64,000 bases of DNA from GBS-DC sp964451985 (GCA_964451985.1 CAYVKB010000002.1:1-64000); one strand, 5' to 3'. Shown: positions 49,977-58,664, counted from the stretch's first letter. Numbers and translations: made by a program. The notes: generated by a model from the sequence alone, not told the origin.

Positions 49977-51040
49977 GAATCGTTATCGCAGGCTACTATG
50001 GCTACCGCAATTGGGGCGACGAAGGCTCGCTGGCAACACTGCTCAGCGGCTTGGACGTTCCTGTCCGTACACTGATTACTGTCCTCTCAGGCGACCCTGC
50101 GTTCACCGAACGAACCTACGGCGTGTGCGCCCTGCCGCGCATGGATTTAAGAGCCGTTCGGCATGCGATACGCCGCTCGGACGCGCTTATTTTGGGCGGG
50201 GGCAGCCTGCTACAAGACGTCACCAGCCTGCGCTCGCTGCTCTATTACCTTGTGCTGATACGCTGGGGCTTCGGCGCGCACGGTCGAGTGCTATTGGTTG
50301 GTCAGGGCGTGGGACCGCTACGACGCTTTATCAGTCGCCAGTTCGTGCGGGCGACCCTGCGCCAGGTTCCGTTCTTGAGCGTGCGCGATGCGGAGTCGGC
50401 GGTGCTGCTTCGCGCGATAGGCGTCTCACACGCTACGGTAGATGCCGACCTTACCTGGGCGTTAGCGGCGCAGCCCCCGCATGTGGAGCTAGATGCCGAC
50501 GCCCGGTGGATTGGGCTTGCCCCACGCGCCTGGCGCGATGCACCAGTGAAAGAGGCATTCACTGCTTTGTGCCGCCAAATTCAAGCGGACGGTTATCGCC
50601 CGTTGCTGATGCCGATGCAGGAGTCGCAAGACCGCGCCCTGTGCGAAACGATTGCCGCCGCAAGTAATTCGCGTGTGCTGCCGCCCCCTACACACCCTGC
50701 GCAACTGCTCGGCGTGATGCCACATCTGCACGGTATGGTCGCAATGCGCCTGCACGGCGCAATTTTCGCCGCTGCGCAGGGAACGCCCGTGCTGTGCATC
50801 TCTTACGACCCCAAAGTGGATGCCCTTGCAAACCAGCTACGCGCGCCGCACCTCGAGCTTGCAAAACTGGGAACCGAGCGGTTGCAGGCGTGGCAGGCAT
50901 TTCACACGCAGCGCGAGGCTCTGCAGGAGCAGCTTCGAGTCCACGCCGCGCCCCTGCACGAAGCGGCAACAACGCTGCTGAATCGAGTAAGCCACTTTCT
51001 GCATGCGTCCTTCCCAACGGACGCCGATTGTAGTACTTGA
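49973..51040 (+). CDS. csaB: Polysaccharide pyruvyl transferase CsaB
   Basis: Adds pyruvate ketals to secondary cell-wall polymers, which SLH-domain proteins bind. The 355-residue protein has IAGYYGYRNWGDEGSLATLL near the start, ILGGGSLLQDVTSLRSLLYY and LVGQGVGPLRRF in the middle, and MVAMRLHGAIFAAAQGTPVL near the end, all CsaB-type. Translationally coupled to the FGGY kinase. In diderms of this kind pyruvylated polymers may tether the outer membrane. Confidence 0.88.
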   Translation: MRIVIAGYYGYRNWGDEGSLATLLSGLDVPVRTLITVLSGDPAFTERTYGVCALPRMDLRAVRHAIRRSDALILGGGSLLQDVTSLRSLLYYLVLIRWGFGAHGRVLLVGQGVGPLRRFISRQFVRATLRQVPFLSVRDAESAVLLRAIGVSHATVDADLTWALAAQPPHVELDADARWIGLAPRAWRDAPVKEAFTALCRQIQADGYRPLLMPMQESQDRALCETIAAASNSRVLPPPTHPAQLLGVMPHLHGMVAMRLHGAIFAAAQGTPVLCISYDPKVDALANQLRAPHLELAKLGTERLQAWQAFHTQREALQEQLRVHAAPLHEAATTLLNRVSHFLHASFPTDADCST

Positions 51041-51121
51041 AACCTCAGCAGGGAAGCGCATCCTGCGAAAACACCGCAGAAATGCAACAAGAATCGCACA
51101 GGAATCTCGTTTCTGTAAATC

Positions 51122-52366
51122 TCACGCCCCAAACTTCTCCTGTACACCCATGAGTTGAGTGAGAATGTTGACCAAATCGCCCCCGCGCAGGCGTCCGAGC
51201 GCCCCTTTGGCGCAGGCGTATTCGTGGAAACGCAGTACCTCGTCGCCGCGCAGGTCAGGTCCGTGCAGCAGCACGGGCACAGGGTCACCCGAATGGTCGC
51301 CCACCGAGCAGGGCGTCGAGTGGTCGCCCGTGACCATGAGATAGAACGGCTCGGTATACTGCTCCAGCAGGCGGGCGATGAGGGCGTCGATTTTCTCGAT
51401 GACCTGCGTCTTGAGCATGGGGTTGCGGTCGTGCCCGCACAGGTCGGGTGCTTTCACATTACACAACACGAAGTCGTACTGGCGCAGAGCGTTAGCAAGT
51501 GTGTCGGCGATGCTGTCATAATCGGTATCGATCCCGCCGGTTGCGCCGGGCGAGTCGAGCGTGTCCATGCCCACGAAGCGCGCGATGCCGCGGATTAGTC
51601 CCGTCTCTACGACAGCGACGGCAGTCATACCGTGTTTTTGAGGGAACGGGTCTAAATGCGGCGCGATACCCGCCCCGCGCGGCAGGATAATGTTCGCAGG
51701 GGGCAGACCCCTTGCCCTGCGCTCGCGGTTCACAGGATGGTCATTCAGCCGCTCGTAGGAGAGTTTCACAAAAGCGTTCACGATTTGCGCAGTGTGGGCA
51801 GCGGCTGCGTCGTTAAGATCCAGTGGCTGCGCCGAGTGTATCAACTCGCCGTCGGTGTGCGGGTCGACATCGGTGATATGGGGGCTTAGCCCCTCACCGC
51901 GCAGCACCAGCGCACCCCGATGCGCCACCGATTCTTTGAAATAGCACTGTACGCCCTCAATCTCCACACCATTCACCGCCTGCGCCAGCTCCGCCGTGCC
52001 CTCCGTGATGCGTCCTGCGCGACGATCCAGCACGCGCATCTCTGCATCCACCGTGCTGAAATTGCAGCGAAGCGCGACGTCGCCCCCGCGCACCTCCATC
52101 CCAATCCCCAACGCCTCAAACGGACCGCGCCCCTGATACACTTTGTAGGGATCGTAGCCCAGTATGGCCAGATGCGCTGTATCCGATCCGGCGCGGATGC
52201 CCGGCGCAATCGGATCCATCAGTCCGCACTCGCCCTCGCGTGCCAGCCTGTCCAACGTCGGTGTAGAAGCGTACTCCAGCGGGGTCTTGTGTCCCATCGA
52301 AGCCACAGGGCGGTCGCCCAAACCGTCGGCAATCAGCAGTAAACCCTTGTACAACGCACGCGCCAT
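51122..52366 (-). CDS. apgM: Phosphoglycerate mutase, cofactor-independent, archaeal type
   Basis: Interconverts 3- and 2-phosphoglycerate with two metal ions. 414 residues with GLLLIADGLGDRP at the start, GIRAGSDTAHLAILGYDP carrying the catalytic Ser, YDFVLCNVKAPDLCGHD and LMVTGDHSTPCSVGDHSGDPVP with the metal His/Asp residues. The short archaeal-type layout differs from the 510-residue bacterial iPGM. The ATG is chosen because it lies 9 bases after a TATACT box and matches family N-termini. Confidence 0.93.
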   Translation of the reverse strand: MARALYKGLLLIADGLGDRPVASMGHKTPLEYASTPTLDRLAREGECGLMDPIAPGIRAGSDTAHLAILGYDPYKVYQGRGPFEALGIGMEVRGGDVALRCNFSTVDAEMRVLDRRAGRITEGTAELAQAVNGVEIEGVQCYFKESVAHRGALVLRGEGLSPHITDVDPHTDGELIHSAQPLDLNDAAAAHTAQIVNAFVKLSYERLNDHPVNRERRARGLPPANIILPRGAGIAPHLDPFPQKHGMTAVAVVETGLIRGIARFVGMDTLDSPGATGGIDTDYDSIADTLANALRQYDFVLCNVKAPDLCGHDRNPMLKTQVIEKIDALIARLLEQYTEPFYLMVTGDHSTPCSVGDHSGDPVPVLLHGPDLRGDEVLRFHEYACAKGALGRLRGGDLVNILTQLMGVQEKFGA

Positions 52367-52375
52367 AGCAGTTCG

Positions 52376-52381
52376 AGTATA
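52376..52381 (-). promoter_or_regulatory. -10 box before apgM (leaderless type)
   Basis: Minus strand AGGTATACTCGAACTGCT then ATG; hexamer ends 9 bases from the start. It overlaps the stop codon region of the upstream protease gene. Confidence 0.5.
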
Positions 52382-52382
52382 C

Positions 52383-53039
52383 CTACACGCCCAACAGCAA
52401 CCGCACAAAGAACTCGCGCAGCGGAATCAAGATATAGCTTAGCGGGTTCGGAAGCCGAATCAACGGTAAGATGAGAATGGAACCGAACAGGATTATGGGA
52501 CCATACACCGTTTGAAAGTTCCAGTAGCGCGGGTCGAACACATCCCTTAGAAAGCCTGAAAGCACTTTGGAGCCGTCCAGCGGGTGCAGCGGAATCAAAT
52601 TAAAAATAGCCAGCCCGATATTTACCAGCACCAGCGCGAGCAAGAAGTCCACATACACATTATCGGGCAGCGGCTGACCCGACGCCAGTAGAAAGCGCAA
52701 CGGTATCGCAAATATAATCGCTAAGATGACATTCGACAACGGTCCCCAGAATGCGCACATTACCCAGTCGCGTCGCATGTTGCGGAAGTAGCCAGGGTTC
52801 ACGGGCACGGGCTTGCCCCAGCCAATACCAAAACCAGAAATCGCCGTGAAGATAATCAGAATCGTGCCCAGTGGGTCTAAATGGGCGATGGGATTGAGCG
52901 TCACGCGCCCTTGACGACGGGGCGTAGGGTCGCCTGCCCAGTCCGCATACTTTGCGTGCGCGTATTCGTGTACCGTTAGGCTAAGCAGGATGGCAAGAAT
53001 CCACAATATGGTCTGTATCAGGTTGTCTATGCTCAACAT
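52383..53039 (-). CDS. Site-2-type membrane protease (peptidase M50)
   Basis: A 218-residue intramembrane zinc protease. The HExxH site is in LTVHEYAHAKYAD (residues 24-28), inside the first hydrophobic helix, and the distal metal motif is NLIPLHPLDGSKVLSG near residue 145. About six membrane segments; no PDZ or CBS domain, so it is the short type. Natural substrates unknown. ATG 53039 has no ribosome site but TATACT 8 bases upstream; a longer frame is possible but includes that promoter. Confidence 0.9.
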   Translation of the reverse strand: MLSIDNLIQTILWILAILLSLTVHEYAHAKYADWAGDPTPRRQGRVTLNPIAHLDPLGTILIIFTAISGFGIGWGKPVPVNPGYFRNMRRDWVMCAFWGPLSNVILAIIFAIPLRFLLASGQPLPDNVYVDFLLALVLVNIGLAIFNLIPLHPLDGSKVLSGFLRDVFDPRYWNFQTVYGPIILFGSILILPLIRLPNPLSYILIPLREFFVRLLLGV

Positions 53040-53047
53040 CGGGCGAG

Positions 53048-53053
53048 AGTATA
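53048..53053 (-). promoter_or_regulatory. -10 box before the M50 protease (leaderless type)
   Basis: Minus strand CGGGTATACTCTCGCCCG then ATG; spacing of 8 bases. Confidence 0.5.
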
Positions 53054-53084
53054 CCCGTCGGAACTCACCCAATGGGTCGTCAGG

Positions 53085-53090
53085 TATCTT
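53085..53090 (+). promoter_or_regulatory. -10 box before dsbD (leaderless type)
   Basis: CAGGTATCTTATAGGT then ATG; TATCTT ends 6 bases before the start. It lies 32 bases from the divergent box of the M50 protease. Confidence 0.45.
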
Positions 53091-53096
53091 ATAGGT

Positions 53097-54905
53097 ATGT
53101 ACCGCATGTGCATAATAGGGTTGCTGGGGATGCTGCTGCTGAGCGTCGTTTCGGCGCAGCTGCGGCAGATTCAGTTCAAGACGGAGGTAATCCTAGAACG
53201 CGTCGCTTACGCGCCCGGCTCGACCATAAACGGCATTGTGGTGATGCAGGTGGATAAGCCCTATCATGTGAACGCCAATCCCGCTTCGGAGGACTACCTA
53301 ATACCAACCGAGCTGCGCATCGAGGCAGGTAGGGGCTATAAGGTGGGTAAGATTGAGTATCCGAAGCCCAAAGAGAAAGCCTTCGCCTTCTCAGAAGGCA
53401 AGCCCCTCAAGATTTACGAAGGGCGCGTGCCCATCAGGTTTCAGATTGCGCTGGACAAAGCTGCGTCCAAAGGTACGTTGACCCTCAAGGCGACGCTGCG
53501 CTATCAGGCGTGCGATGACAACGCTTGCTATCCCCCGCGTACCGCACCGATTGAAATCAAGATTCCCGTCGCCGACAAAGACGGCGCGGTGAATCCGCAG
53601 TATCAGGAGGCAATCAAAGGCAGCGAGTCTGCCTTGAACGACACGGTTGGTGTAAGCGGGCTGGTAGAATACAGCAGAGGTTCGGGCGGTTTGGTGGGAC
53701 GGCTGGAAGAATCGTTCCGCACGGGGCAGTGGGTGTGGTTCACGCTGATTTTGTTTGTGGGGGGGCTGGCGTTGAACCTGACGCCGTGTGTGTTGCCCCT
53801 GATACCCATCACGCTGGGCTTTTTCAGCATGCAGTCGCGTGGGCAAGCGGGTCAGCGTGTGGGCTTGAGTGCACTGTACGCGCTGAGCATGGCGGCGATG
53901 TACGCAGTGCTGGGAACGGCGGCGTCGCTGGCGGGCAAGGCGTTCGGCTTCCAGTTTCAGAACCCATGGGTGCTGGGCACGCTGATTGCACTGATAGTGC
54001 TGTTCGCGCTTGCGCTGTTCGGGGTGTATAAGTTTCAGGTACCACCTGCGCTGATGCGGTATGTGGGAGCGCGTCAGGGCTGGGTTGGCGCGATTCTGAT
54101 GGGGGTGTTGGCGGGCGTGGCGGCGGCGCCGTGTATCGGTCCTGTGATTGCCGCGCTGATTCCGATAGTGGCGGCAGCGGCGAACCCGATGGTAGGGTTT
54201 CTATTCTTCCTTGCGTTGGGATTGGGGCTGGGCGCGCCCTATTTTGTGGCGGGACTGTTTTACGAGCGTGTGCAAAAGCGCATCCCCCGCTCCGGCGAGT
54301 GGACAATCCTGGTAGAGCGCATCTTTGGCGTGATGCTATTAGCCGTTGCGCTTTTTTTCGCCAGCAGCCTGATGAGTCCCCAAGTGTACGGCTGGGCGTG
54401 GATAGGGTTTCTGGGACTGACCGCGCTCTATTTCCTGTTTGGCGAGCGCAAGGAGATTACGCAGCCCCGCGTGGTGCGCCTCAAGCAGGTGTTGGGCGTC
54501 TTGTTCGTCGCGGTGATGGTGAACAACGCCCTCTCGATGATGCGCCCGAAGGTAGAAATTGCGTGGCAGCCCTACAGCGTCGCGCTGATAGAGCAAGCCA
54601 AAGCAGAAGGCAAGCCTGTGCTAATCGACTTCACCGCCACATGGTGTCAGGCATGCGGCGAGCTAAAGCACTACACCTTCACTGACTCTGCCGTCGTGCG
54701 CGAGTCGGAGCGGTTCGTGCGCCTCGTGTTGGACGCTACCACTGAGAGCGACCCGACGGTGCAAGAGGCACTCAAACGCCACGAGGTGGTGGGGCTGCCG
54801 ACAGTAATTTTCATCGATTCGCAAGGCAACGAGCGTCGCGACCTGCGCCTGACGGGGTTCGAACGCGCGAATAAGTTTCTGGAGCGCATGCAGCAGGTAC
54901 GTTAG
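53097..54905 (+). CDS. dsbD: Thiol:disulfide interchange protein DsbD
   Basis: Moves reducing power from cytosolic thioredoxin to the periplasm. Three parts are visible in the 602 residues: a signal peptide and N-terminal Ig-like domain with CDDNACYPPRTAP near residue 140; a membrane domain of about eight helices with the redox Cys in NLTPCVLPLIPITLGFF (about 230) and AAAPCIGPVIAALIP (about 345); and a C-terminal thioredoxin-like domain with DFTATWCQACGELKH (about 517). All three Cys pairs are present. Suggests a periplasm with disulfide chemistry. The stop overlaps that of the next gene (TTAG). Confidence 0.95.
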   Translation: MYRMCIIGLLGMLLLSVVSAQLRQIQFKTEVILERVAYAPGSTINGIVVMQVDKPYHVNANPASEDYLIPTELRIEAGRGYKVGKIEYPKPKEKAFAFSEGKPLKIYEGRVPIRFQIALDKAASKGTLTLKATLRYQACDDNACYPPRTAPIEIKIPVADKDGAVNPQYQEAIKGSESALNDTVGVSGLVEYSRGSGGLVGRLEESFRTGQWVWFTLILFVGGLALNLTPCVLPLIPITLGFFSMQSRGQAGQRVGLSALYALSMAAMYAVLGTAASLAGKAFGFQFQNPWVLGTLIALIVLFALALFGVYKFQVPPALMRYVGARQGWVGAILMGVLAGVAAAPCIGPVIAALIPIVAAAANPMVGFLFFLALGLGLGAPYFVAGLFYERVQKRIPRSGEWTILVERIFGVMLLAVALFFASSLMSPQVYGWAWIGFLGLTALYFLFGERKEITQPRVVRLKQVLGVLFVAVMVNNALSMMRPKVEIAWQPYSVALIEQAKAEGKPVLIDFTATWCQACGELKHYTFTDSAVVRESERFVRLVLDATTESDPTVQEALKRHEVVGLPTVIFIDSQGNERRDLRLTGFERANKFLERMQQVR

Positions 54906-55516
54906 CGATAGAGTTCAGGGGTGAACGCTTCGGGCGGCGTCTCGGCTCGGAGGCGTCGCACCGCGCCGTTTAGAGTCAGTACCAGCACCCAGCCCCGCGC
55001 GCCCGATACGCGGTCAGTTTGCCATTGCGGGTTGAACTGCTGCGCCCAGTGCCAGTGGCACTCGGCAAGCGGGGTCAGTTCCTCCCACTTACCTGCGCCG
55101 TAGGGCGGTCCGGGCTGCCACCAGCCCAGCTGCCGCGCAATCGCCCAGTTCGGCACGTAGGTATAGCTTACGCCGCTGGGCAAGTAGAAATCTCCCTCCA
55201 GCCGAAATGCACTGCCCAGCGTATCGCGCACCTGATGTTTGCCCTCCAGCGGGTCGACAGGACATACAAAGACACGCGGGGCCCTCACATAAGCGCGCGT
55301 CGCTGAGAGATAGGGTGGCAGCTCTTGATAGTCCTCGCGGTACATCCGCACCGCAAGCCCAATCTGGCGCAGGTTCGAGATACATGCCGTGCGCTGCGCT
55401 CCACGTCGCGCACTGAGCAAAGCCGGCAGCAGTATCGCCGTCAACAGCGCAATCAGTGCCATCACGACCAACAACTCGATTAGAGTGAAGCCCCGAAGCC
55501 GTCCCCAGCAGTACAT
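54902..55516 (-). CDS. Prepilin-like protein (type II secretion pseudopilin type)
   Basis: About 204 residues with the prepilin N-terminus RGFTLIELLVVMALIALL and SARRGAQRTACISNLRQIG. The C-terminal part is short and lacks the DGHVK box of the other two copies. It is unlinked to secretion machinery here. I start at ATG 55516 just before CWGRLRGF; a TTG 24 bases further is possible. No strong ribosome site. Convergent with dsbD. Confidence 0.75.
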   Translation of the reverse strand: MYCWGRLRGFTLIELLVVMALIALLTAILLPALLSARRGAQRTACISNLRQIGLAVRMYREDYQELPPYLSATRAYVRAPRVFVCPVDPLEGKHQVRDTLGSAFRLEGDFYLPSGVSYTYVPNWAIARQLGWWQPGPPYGAGKWEELTPLAECHWHWAQQFNPQWQTDRVSGARGWVLVLTLNGAVRRLRAETPPEAFTPELYR

Positions 55517-55620
55517 ACATACCGTTAGACGCAGGCGCAAATGCGGGGTTTCAGTGGGGCGTGTCCGTTTTTTGGAGGCGATTGAGTCTTATAGGGTGGA
55601 GAGTACCTTCCTTCCTTACA

Positions 55621-55656
55621 AAAATCCCCCTGCCCGACGGGCAGGGGGATTTTTTG
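55621..55656. terminator. Bidirectional rho-independent terminator
   Basis: AAAAATCCCCCTGCCC pairs with GGGCAGGGGGATTTTT around a three-base loop; T tracts follow the stem on both strands. On the minus strand it lies 24 bases after the stop of the outer-membrane barrel gene, which it should end. Confidence 0.9.
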
Positions 55657-55680
55657 CGTAGCGTGTGGAACGAGACAGCC

Positions 55681-56205
55681 TCAGAACTGGAACATCACGC
55701 CAACCGTGAAACCGTTGACGTTGTTACGGGAGATACCCGCGTAGCCTGCCGTGAGGGCAATCGGGGTCTGTCCGCCTGTGCTGAAGTTGTAGCCCAGTTC
55801 GATGGAGTAGGAGAACGAGGCGTCGTCGGCGGTGAACACGCTCCCTTTCTTGGGGAAGCCGACGCCCGCACCCGCGCGGTAGAAGAACTGCTCGTTCACA
55901 TAGCCCGTGAAGGTGACATGCAGCGGAATGTAGTAGTTATTGCCCGCTCCACGGTAGCCCACCGACGCGCCCAGGTCATAGTAATAGCCTGTATCGGTCG
56001 GCTCGCTGGTTTGGAGCTTGTAGCCCAGGTCGATGCTGAACCACACGTCCTCCGAAGCACGGCGCACGCCCTTCTGGCTGGGTAGAAACACACCCGCGTT
56101 CAGTGTGAACCCCTGCAGTTCCGTCTCTTGCGCAGAGGCAGGCGCAGTCAGCGCGAGTGTCCCAATCAGCGCCGCCGTCGCTAAGCACAATAGTCCCTTG
56201 TGCAT
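55681..56205 (-). CDS. Small outer-membrane beta-barrel protein
   Basis: 174 residues with a signal peptide (MHKGLLCLATAALIGTLALT) ending in ASAQ. The rest alternates strands of a likely eight-strand barrel (FTLNAGVFLPSQKG, VWFSIDLGYKL, YYIPLHVTFTGYV) and ends in a C-terminal Phe (GFTVGVMFQF), as barrel-assembly substrates do. Strong AAGGAGGG ribosome site. Function unknown; resembles the OmpW/porin-like class only in general. The leader starts with a perfect hairpin. Confidence 0.8.
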   Translation of the reverse strand: MHKGLLCLATAALIGTLALTAPASAQETELQGFTLNAGVFLPSQKGVRRASEDVWFSIDLGYKLQTSEPTDTGYYYDLGASVGYRGAGNNYYIPLHVTFTGYVNEQFFYRAGAGVGFPKKGSVFTADDASFSYSIELGYNFSTGGQTPIALTAGYAGISRNNVNGFTVGVMFQF

Positions 56206-56236
56206 GATACATAACCCTCCTTGTAATGTAGTGTAC

Positions 56237-56260
56237 GTTGCCCAAGACCACTTGGGCAAC
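56237..56260 (-). promoter_or_regulatory. 5'-terminal hairpin of the barrel-protein mRNA
   Basis: GTTGCCCAAG, a UGGU loop in the transcript, then CTTGGGCAAC: a 10-bp perfect stem starting 8 bases after the -10 box, so at the very 5' end of the mRNA. The PEP-CTERM leader has a stem with the same UGGU loop and flanking AG/CU. Likely mRNA stabiliser or protein site. Confidence 0.5.
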
Positions 56261-56268
56261 GCACCTAA

Positions 56269-56274
56269 ATTATA
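56269..56274 (-). promoter_or_regulatory. -10 box of the barrel-protein gene
   Basis: Minus strand TTAGGTATAATTTAGG, 63 bases before the ATG. Confidence 0.55.
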
Positions 56275-56304
56275 CCTAATCGATTTTCTATGGGTTCAAA
56301 ATCG

Positions 56305-57207
56305 TTACCAGCAGATGGGGGTCGTGGTGGAGCCGCAGGTGCGCTCACACACGTTCACCACCGGCGTATCGGGAATGCCGAAGTAGTCGCCGAAGCACTG
56401 CCCGTGTGGATTGACAGTGTTGAACTCGCCTTCATTCTTAGGCGTGCGACCGTTCCACCCCGGCGGGTAGTTGAAGAAGTAGTAGGTGTTCGTATTGCGT
56501 TGAGCGCAGACACCCGAGAAGGTCTGTCGCCATGCAGGCGGAATCTCACCGCCGCGCGGCACGCCCAAGTGGTGCGACCACTTCACATGTCCATCCAGAT
56601 AGGCGATGTTGCTTCCCAAATGATGGCGCGGCCAGATATCATACTTGAACCAATACTCAAACCAGTACGTTCCTGCGTTGTAATACCAGTAGCCGTCTAC
56701 AAGAGCGATGGTTTCGGCAGGTCGCGGTACAAACGCTTCGCTGACCACTTTACCTTCGTTGCGGTAGCCGATGGTAGAAATCCGACAGGTGAACAGGCTG
56801 AACACGCCGTAGTTTGGCACGACAGCGAAGTAGCGGAACGTACCCACGCTGCGGTTGGAGCTGTTGCGGAATCGCAGGCGCGCGGGCCAATCCATCCCAC
56901 CATTCTCATTCGGATAGGAAGGACAGGTCAATATCTCCGCGCTTTTGCGGTAGGGATGCAAAAGATCGAACAGATACACAATCAGCGTGCCCTCGCCGCT
57001 GATACCACGCGGGTACAGTGCGTCGTAATCGTTCGTGTACATTAAAACCGACTGAATATTTTGTCTTAGATTAGACAAGCACTGCGTCTGACGCGCCTTT
57101 TCTCTCGCCTGCGCAAACACAGGGAACAGAATCGCCGCCAAAATCGCAATAATGGCTATGACAACCAGTAGCTCGATAAGGGTAAACCCTTGGAATCGCG
57201 TTCGCAT
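56305..57207 (-). CDS. Prepilin-like secreted protein (DUF1559 type)
   Basis: 300 residues, a paralogue of the protein at 36271: FQGFTLIELLVVIAIIAIL, LFPVFAQAREKARQTQCLSN, and the C-terminal NIAYLDGHVKW box. The ends have many Cys (VCERTCGS, CAQRN). It has AGGAGG before the ATG and an overlapping divergent promoter region with the YeeE pair. Role as for the other copy. Confidence 0.85.
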   Translation of the reverse strand: MRTRFQGFTLIELLVVIAIIAILAAILFPVFAQAREKARQTQCLSNLRQNIQSVLMYTNDYDALYPRGISGEGTLIVYLFDLLHPYRKSAEILTCPSYPNENGGMDWPARLRFRNSSNRSVGTFRYFAVVPNYGVFSLFTCRISTIGYRNEGKVVSEAFVPRPAETIALVDGYWYYNAGTYWFEYWFKYDIWPRHHLGSNIAYLDGHVKWSHHLGVPRGGEIPPAWRQTFSGVCAQRNTNTYYFFNYPPGWNGRTPKNEGEFNTVNPHGQCFGDYFGIPDTPVVNVCERTCGSTTTPICW

Positions 57208-57224
57208 GACGTACCTCCTGCGGT

Positions 57225-57230
57225 ATTATA
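57225..57230 (-). promoter_or_regulatory. -10 box of the 300-residue prepilin-like gene
   Basis: Minus strand TAGTGTATAATACCGC, 17 bases before the ATG with AGGAGG in between. Confidence 0.55.
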
Positions 57231-57312
57231 CACTATTCCTACCTTTTTTGCAAGCCCCGTGAATCGTTTCTTGCTCTACTCGCCTCTAACCCCTGTGGAG
57301 GTATCCGTAGGG

Positions 57313-57867
57313 ATGATTACAGAGCGTGTAGAGGTACGGTCTCAGGCGGCGAGTGAGGCGGACGCACCGTCGCGTGCGGCGTTGCCGCCCTGGCTGATTT
57401 GGGGCGGGATGATTGGCTTGGTACAGATTTTCGCCATCGCGACGGTGCAGCCGCTGGGCGTCTCCACCGCCTATCCACAACTGGTTGGTTGGTTCGTCGA
57501 TAAGATTGTGCCAGGCTTTGCTGAGTCGCAGCCGTATTTGCAAAAAATCGGCGCGAAAATCGGCTGGGAAGTGATGCTGATTACCGGTTTGGTGCTGGGG
57601 GCGTTCCTCTCCAGCATTCTGCCGGGTGGTCGCAGCACGGCGGCGTGCGATTTGCCCAATGTGTTCCGCTCCTCTTGGGGGCGTGGGCTGGCGGCGTTCG
57701 TCGGCGGGTTTTTGATTCTGTTTGGCGCACGTCTGGCGGGTGGCTGCACTTCGGGGCACATGCTCAGCGGGATTGCGCAGCTGGCGCTGAGTGGGTTCCT
57801 GTTCGGCGCGGCGGCGTTTGCTACAGGCGTGCTGACAGCGACTTTGCTCTTGAAGCGAGCGAGGTAA
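57313..57867 (+). CDS. YeeE/YedE-family transporter, half 1
   Basis: 184 residues, about five membrane helices, with the family motif GARLAGGCTSGHMLSG near residue 138 and RSTAACDLPNVF before it. YeeE/YedE proteins import thiosulfate or related sulfur species (TsuA type) or selenium. The functional unit needs two halves; the second follows 10 bases after. ATG 57313 has GGAGGT upstream. A longer frame upstream overlaps the divergent prepilin gene. Confidence 0.8.
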   Translation: MITERVEVRSQAASEADAPSRAALPPWLIWGGMIGLVQIFAIATVQPLGVSTAYPQLVGWFVDKIVPGFAESQPYLQKIGAKIGWEVMLITGLVLGAFLSSILPGGRSTAACDLPNVFRSSWGRGLAAFVGGFLILFGARLAGGCTSGHMLSGIAQLALSGFLFGAAAFATGVLTATLLLKRAR

Positions 57868-57877
57868 GGAGGCAAAT

Positions 57878-58429
57878 ATGGAAACTGTTCAGATTTTGGG
57901 GCTGATTACAGGGCTGATGTTTGGCTTCGCGTTGCACCGTGCCGGGTTCAGCCGTTGCGGGCTGGTGATGCGTGGGCTGGCGTTCCGCGACTTCACGATG
58001 CTGAAGGTGATGCTCACAGCAATTGCGGTGGGCATGGTGGGCGCGGCGGCGCTGGCGACCTTCGCGCCCGAGTATGCGCACCTGAAGGTGAAGTCGCTCT
58101 ATGTGTGGGGCGTTCTCGTGGGCGGGTTAATCTTCGGTGTTGGGATGGCGATTGCAGGCTACTGTCCGGGCACCGCGCTGATTGGCTTGGGCGGCGGCGT
58201 GCGCGATGGCTTGCTCGCCGTGATGGGTGGGCTGCTGGGCGCGTTTGCCTTTATCCTCGCTTATCCCGCACTGGAGCCGGTGCTGATGAAGCCACTGGAT
58301 TTGGGCAAGCTCACCCTGCACGAGGCGCTGCACCTGCCCTACTTGCCCACCGCGCTGGTCGTGGCTGCGATGTTGGGCGGTATCGTGTTCTGGCTGAACA
58401 AGCTGGAAGCAAAGGCGCAGGCGCGTTAG
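57878..58429 (+). CDS. YeeE/YedE-family transporter, half 2
   Basis: 183 residues, about five membrane helices, with the matching motif IAGYCPGTALIGLGGG near residue 95 and HRAGFSRCGLVMRG near the N-terminus. Together with half 1 it gives the two Cys-bearing loops of a YeeE-type sulfur importer. Ribosome site AAGGAGG. The upstream stop and this start are 10 bases apart, so they are one unit. Confidence 0.82.
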   Translation: METVQILGLITGLMFGFALHRAGFSRCGLVMRGLAFRDFTMLKVMLTAIAVGMVGAAALATFAPEYAHLKVKSLYVWGVLVGGLIFGVGMAIAGYCPGTALIGLGGGVRDGLLAVMGGLLGAFAFILAYPALEPVLMKPLDLGKLTLHEALHLPYLPTALVVAAMLGGIVFWLNKLEAKAQAR

Positions 58430-58664
58430 AGTAAGAGACTATTGAGGATACAGGGCATAGGGTTCCTCAAGAGATAGCGCCCGAATATGCCTCTGGGGGG
58501 CGAGGTGCCCGCTGAGCCTCCAGCCTATACCTTCGCGAAGTATCTACCATAGTCGGAAGCGGTTCGGCAGGCGTCTCGCCCTCCAGGAGGTGCGTTTCAG
58601 TGGCAAACCCTCATCAGCGATGCTCACGCCTGCAATTGTAAAATAGCACCTTTAGTGTCTTTCC
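58430..58664. other. Intergenic region without clear content
   Basis: 235 bases between the YeeE pair and the SpoIID protein. There are short G-rich hairpins (e.g. GGGGGGCGAGG) and no frame above about 22 codons that I would support. No terminator with a U tract is seen. Confidence 0.4.
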
